From NCBI GenBank assembly GCA_937900985.1, contig CALCGM010000489.1:1-5658 (forward strand): DNA of 5,658 nucleotides, given 5' to 3'. The notes beneath the pieces are model-generated. The model saw nothing but the letters and a program-made list of their open reading frames with translations, was not told the origin of the DNA and did not search any database. Both the position numbers and the translations under genes were made by a program. This DNA is from an uncultured Planctomycetaceae bacterium (GTDB taxonomy: Bacteria; Planctomycetota; Planctomycetia; Pirellulales; UBA1268). Positions 1 to 5,658 of the stretch are shown here, in pieces (the stretch's first letter is position 1; each line of letters starts with the position of its first letter).

Positions 1-72
1 CCGCTTCGCGGCCCGAGGACCCGTCCCGCTTGCGTGTGTATCCGCTTTGCGGCCCGAGGACCTGTCTCGTTT
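1..72. repeat. Two-copy direct repeat, period 41 bases, at the window edge
   Basis: Bases 1-31 and 42-72 match at 27 of 31 positions. All four differences are C in the first copy and T in the second. Each copy opens with a small hairpin, CCGC-TTC-GCGG in copy one and CCGC-TTT-GCGG in copy two, so that change falls in the loop and keeps the stem. A partial echo (CCTTCGCGG) lies at 73-81. The period is not a multiple of three, which argues against a coding repeat. The first copy starts at the first base of the window, so more copies may lie to the left. The function is unknown; it could be a dispersed intergenic element or the trailing end of an upstream gene's untranslated region. Confidence 0.6.
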
Positions 73-294
73 CCTTCGCGGTCTTCCACTCCTGCTCGCT
101 TGAGGGCCGCGGCAGGAACAGGCGGCGGAAAGTGGGTTGGAGCGTGGCGGCGGGTTGACGGGGAATCTGTAGAATGCTTCTCTTCACTCTCTTACGTCCG
201 GCGGGCCTTGAGCCTGCGGGTGGCTTGCTACGAGAATCCGCACATGCTTTGCACAAACGTGTTTTTTCCCCGGCGACGCGATCGGTGGAGTGAG
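73..294. other. Non-coding leader region, no convincing gene
   Basis: An open reading frame crosses this stretch from a GTG at 34 and joins the acidic gene downstream. Its translation is rich in Arg, Ser and Ala, has no domain character, and would run through an out-of-phase DNA repeat, so I regard it as non-coding. An imperfect hairpin can form at 91-116 (8 pairs with one bulged T and a 9-base loop), but no T-run follows it. TTGACG (155-160) and TAGAAT (170-175) look like promoter boxes but are only 9 bases apart, too close for a standard sigma-70 promoter. The promoter of the downstream genes probably lies somewhere here, but I cannot place it. Confidence 0.5.
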
Positions 295-534
295 GTGAAC
301 CTGCTTTCGCGGTGGGCCGCTGGGCCGCTCGTGCCCGCCGCGAGCTCCTCGGGGGATGACGACGACGACAGCGTCGATGAGGGCGCGATCGACGATCCTC
401 TCGATGACGACGAGAGCGACTTCGACGATTTCGATGACGATTTCGACGACGACTTCGAAGATGAGCCCGACGACCCAGACTGGGATCATCCCGACGAAGA
501 GACTCCGGAAATGCCACCCGGAAAGAAGAAGTAG
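295..534 (+). CDS. Small, highly acidic Asp-rich hypothetical protein
   Basis: I do not recognise a named family and assign no function. From the GTG at 295 the product is 79 residues, 33 of them Asp or Glu. Residues 1-20 are neutral to mildly hydrophobic. Residues 21-70 are almost continuously acidic, with FDD/FDDD/FEDE repeats at about residues 43-57, and the protein ends in a short basic tail (GKKK). It has no cysteine, no catalytic-looking motif and no credible membrane segment, so it is probably disordered and could bind cations or basic partners. The start is uncertain. GTG 295 is chosen because GGTGGAG lies at 284-290, although only 4 bases upstream. GTG 331, ATG 244 and GTG 34 are in the same frame. 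The stop is TAG at 532-534, 70 bases before the phosphorylase gene. Similar Asp-rich short proteins are, from memory, common in planctomycetes. The dense in-frame GAC/GAT run, which reads as Thr/Met/Arg noise in the next frame, supports this frame as the translated one. Confidence 0.55.
   Translation: MNLLSRWAAGPLVPAASSSGDDDDDSVDEGAIDDPLDDDESDFDDFDDDFDDDFEDEPDDPDWDHPDEETPEMPPGKKK
421..465 (+). repeat. Tandem Phe-Asp repeat inside the acidic gene
   Basis: Four units each start with TTC followed by two to three Asp/Glu codons (FDD, FDDD, FDDD, FEDE). GAC and GAT alternate between units, so the amino-acid pattern is kept better than the exact bases. This suggests selection on the peptide rather than a fresh DNA slippage event, although unit number could still vary between strains. 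Confidence 0.6.
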
Positions 535-604
535 GGGCCTGCCCCGCTGCTGGATCACCCCTGGTCGACTGCCGGTCGGCCGTTCCGCGAGCCGATGGAC
601 CGAC

Positions 605-1441
605 ATGCTGCATCTCCACGACCAGATCGAAGAAGCCTGCCAGGCGATTTCCAGCCGCTGGGCCCTCCAGCCCGTTGTGGGCATCATCCTCGGCAGCGGC
701 CTTGGCAGTGTTGCCGAGCAGGTGACCGAGCGGGTGGTGATTCCTTATGAGGAGATCCCCCACTTCGCGAAGTCGACCGCCCATGGCCATGCCGGGCAGC
801 TGGTCTGCGGCTTGCTGGAGGGTGTGCCGGTGGTCGTGCTTGAGGGCCGCATGCATGCCTACGAGGGCTACCCGCTCGACCAGATCACCCTGCCGGTGCG
901 GGTGCTCAAGCGGCTTGGCGGGGAGACGCTGATCGTCACCAACGCCTGCGGCGGCATGAATCCGCACTACACCGCTGGCGACATCATGGTGATCGACGAC
1001 CACATCAACCTGATGAACGGCAACCCGTTGATCGGGATCAACGACGATCGCCTCGGGCCACGCTTTCCCGACATGTCGGCCCCCTACACGCCTGAGTTTA
1101 TTGATCGAGCGCTGGAGATCGCTCGGCAAGAAAACTTCGTTGCCCACCGTGGCGTCTACGTGGCCGTCACGGGGCCAAACCTGGAGACGCGGGCGGAATA
1201 CCGCTTCCTGCGGACGATCGGAGCCGATGTGGTGGGCATGTCGACGGTGCCGGAAGTCATCGTTGCGGTGCATGCCGGGCTGAAGGTGCTCGGCCTGTCG
1301 GTGGTCACCGACATGTGCCTGCCGGATGCGCTCGAAGAGGCGAGTGTGGAGAAGATTCTCGCAGTCGCCCGGTCTGCGGAGCCGAAGCTGAGGGCGGTCA
1401 TCACGGCGGTGGTTCGTGATGCAGGTGCGGCGGAACTATAG
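605..1441 (+). CDS. punA: Purine nucleoside phosphorylase, trimeric (class I) PNP/MTAP family
   Basis: This cytosolic enzyme splits purine nucleosides with phosphate into free base and ribose-1-phosphate for purine salvage. The product is 278 residues, normal for the trimeric family. Motifs appear in family order: phosphate loop GSGLG (30-34), HAG (62-64), EGRMHAYEGYP (80-90), TNACGGMNP (112-120), GPNLETRAE (190-198) and GMSTVPEVIV (211-220). Equivalents of human PNP residues Ser33, His64, Arg84, His86, Tyr88, Glu201 and Met219 are present as Ser31, His62, Arg82, His84, Tyr86, Glu194 and Met212. Two substrate contacts differ: human Asn243 is Asp236 and human His257 is probably Val248, both as in methylthioadenosine phosphorylases. 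Val210 (human Val217) stays PNP-like. Preference for inosine/guanosine therefore cannot be assumed. The ATG at 605 is chosen because the family N-terminus begins there; the frame is open upstream only because it shadows the acidic gene. The ribosome binding site is weak (GGA at 597-599). The gene ends 8 bases before ileS, so co-transcription is likely. The symbol is family-level only. Confidence 0.93.
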   Translation: MLHLHDQIEEACQAISSRWALQPVVGIILGSGLGSVAEQVTERVVIPYEEIPHFAKSTAHGHAGQLVCGLLEGVPVVVLEGRMHAYEGYPLDQITLPVRVLKRLGGETLIVTNACGGMNPHYTAGDIMVIDDHINLMNGNPLIGINDDRLGPRFPDMSAPYTPEFIDRALEIARQENFVAHRGVYVAVTGPNLETRAEYRFLRTIGADVVGMSTVPEVIVAVHAGLKVLGLSVVTDMCLPDALEEASVEKILAVARSAEPKLRAVITAVVRDAGAAEL

Positions 1442-1443
1442 GA
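1440..1443 (+). promoter_or_regulatory. Ribosome binding site for ileS, overlapping the upstream stop
   Basis: AGGA starts at the second base of the phosphorylase TAG stop codon and ends 6 bases before the ATG at 1450. That spacing favours ATG 1450 over the GTG at 1447, which would be only 3 bases away. Its position on the stop codon suggests translational coupling between the two genes. Confidence 0.6.
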
Positions 1444-1449
1444 CGCGTG

Positions 1450-4937
<3,488 letters not shown>

Positions 4938-4938
<1 letters not shown>

Positions 4939-5570
4939 TGCCGGCTGCCGCGAAGCTGCGGCTGGCCGTCTTTGTGTCTGGCAGCGGCCGAACGCTGGAA
5001 AACCTGCTCGCCTGGATCGCCGCTGGCCGGCTCGATGCCGAGATCGTGCTCGTGGTCGCCAGCCGGGAGGGCATCCGTGGCACGGCGATCGCCCGCGACG
5101 CGGGGCTCGCCACGCAGGTGCTCGATCCCCGCCAGAGCACCGCCGCCGATGTCAGCGATCGGGCCTTCGCTGCCTGTCGCGAGCAGCATGTCGATCTCGT
5201 CGTGCTCGGCGGCTACCTGCACCTCCTGGCCATTCCCGCCGACTATGCCGGCCGCGTCGTCAACATCCACCCGTCGTTGCTGCCGGCTTTTGGCGGGAAG
5301 GGCTATCACGGCGCCGCCGTGCACCGGGCTGTGATCAAACGGGGCTGCACCGTCTCCGGCTGCACTGTGCACCTCGTCGACGAGGTGTATGACAACGGGC
5401 GGGTGCTCGCCCAGCACGCCGTGCCGGTGGAGGCGGGCGACACTCCCGACACCCTCGCTGTTCGCGTCTTCACCGCTGAGTGCCAGCTGCTCCCGGAAAC
5501 GCTCCAGGCGATTGCCTGCGGCGATTACGGACCCCTGCCCCTGCCGCCTGGTGTGCCGGCGGGTCGGTAG
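4938..5570 (+). CDS. purN: Phosphoribosylglycinamide formyltransferase (GAR transformylase 1)
   Basis: PurN transfers a formyl group from 10-formyltetrahydrofolate to glycinamide ribonucleotide, the third step of de novo purine synthesis, in the cytosol. The product is 210 residues, close to the 212 of the E. coli enzyme. An N-terminal nucleotide-binding fold begins with VFVSGSGRTLENLL (11-24). The folate-site strand is VVLGGYLHLL (88-97). The catalytic block is VNIHPSLLP (108-116), with Asn109 and His111 matching E. coli Asn106 and His108. The third catalytic residue is Asp152 in VDEVYDNG (147-154), matching E. coli Asp144. The phosphate loop reads GSGRT where E. coli has GNGSN, so the usual Ser-Asn pair is Arg-Thr; GSGRT-type loops are, from memory, found in other PurN relatives. 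The ATG overlaps the ileS TGA as TGATG, which indicates translational coupling. No PurH or PurM gene is adjacent here. A related formyl-transfer hydrolase (PurU) is unlikely because there is no N-terminal ACT domain. Confidence 0.95.
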
Positions 5571-5658
5571 GGTGGTGGGCCGCTCGGGGTGAGCCCGGGG
5601 CTACCCCTCCGGACGCTCGCTGCGGGCCCTCCAGGCCCTCGCTCGCTCGGATATCCGC
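5571..5658. other. Non-coding 3' region after purN, hairpin-rich
   Basis: No gene is visible. The region is very GC-rich and holds a strong hairpin at 5586-5607. A short stem GGGCC/GGCCC with a 5-base loop lies at 5624-5638, and CTCG is repeated three times at 5638-5649. The mix of short inverted and direct repeats resembles a dispersed intergenic element more than a simple spacer, but one copy in the window cannot prove this. Confidence 0.5.
5586..5607 (+). terminator. Candidate hairpin terminator after purN
   Basis: GGGGT-G-AGCC pairs with GGCTACCCC around a CGG loop, giving 9 pairs with one bulged G, 15 bases after the purN stop. The stem is strong and well placed to end the transcript. 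No T-run follows (TCCGGAC comes next), so it is not a textbook intrinsic terminator. It could instead protect the 3' end or be part of a dispersed repeat. Confidence 0.4.

Noticed and set aside
91..116. Hairpin as a terminator of an upstream gene
   Set aside because: The stem has a bulge and a 9-base loop, no T-run follows, and no upstream gene end is visible in the window.
155..175. TTGACG and TAGAAT as -35 and -10 promoter boxes
   Set aside because: The spacing is only 9 bases, against about 17 for sigma-70. TG sits directly against TAGAAT with no intervening base, so it is not an extended -10 either. Either box could belong to a promoter, but not this pair.
34..294. Upstream extension of the acidic gene to GTG 34 or ATG 244
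   Set aside because: The extra residues look like random GC-rich translation, no ribosome binding site is visible before either start, and the GTG 34 version would cross an out-of-phase DNA repeat.
356..604. N-terminal extension of the phosphorylase from ATG 356
   Set aside because: The added residues (Thr/Met/Ser/Arg runs) are the shifted-frame reading of the GAC/GAT repeats of the acidic gene, and the family N-terminus fits ATG 605.

Overview
The window is a GC-rich stretch of bacterial chromosome with all genes on the plus strand. I read it as a planctomycete, probably of the Pirellulales type. The reasons are the eukaryote-like (type 2) isoleucyl-tRNA synthetase with WWWAQGG and FCWRAD segments where most relatives have zinc-binding cysteines, the small Asp-rich protein, and the weak ribosome binding site before the first enzyme gene. 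This placement rests on remembered family resemblance, not on a search.

Layout. Positions 1-294 hold no convincing gene. They begin with two copies of a roughly 31-base repeat (period 41), and I find no well-formed promoter in them. A short gene for a very acidic protein of about 79 residues with Phe-Asp repeats follows (about 295-534; the start is uncertain). Three housekeeping genes then run tightly together: a trimeric-type purine nucleoside phosphorylase (605-1441), isoleucyl-tRNA synthetase ileS (1450-4938), and phosphoribosylglycinamide formyltransferase purN (4938-5570). The phosphorylase stop and ileS start are 8 bases apart, with a Shine-Dalgarno-like AGGA over the stop codon. The ileS stop and purN start overlap as TGATG. 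The last 88 bases are non-coding and contain a strong hairpin that may end the transcript.

How the genes fit together. The phosphorylase salvages purines by phosphorolysis of nucleosides, PurN performs the third step of de novo purine synthesis, and IleS charges tRNA-Ile. All three serve growth, and co-transcription is likely from the spacing. No direct mechanistic link between IleS and the purine enzymes is visible.

I found no mobile element, CRISPR array, RNA gene or defence system, and nothing I would call a new biological system. The observations most worth checking are residue changes. The phosphorylase has Asp and Val at two substrate-contacting positions where human PNP has Asn and His, which may widen its specificity. 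The synthetase has lost three of the four cysteines of its editing-domain zinc knuckle.
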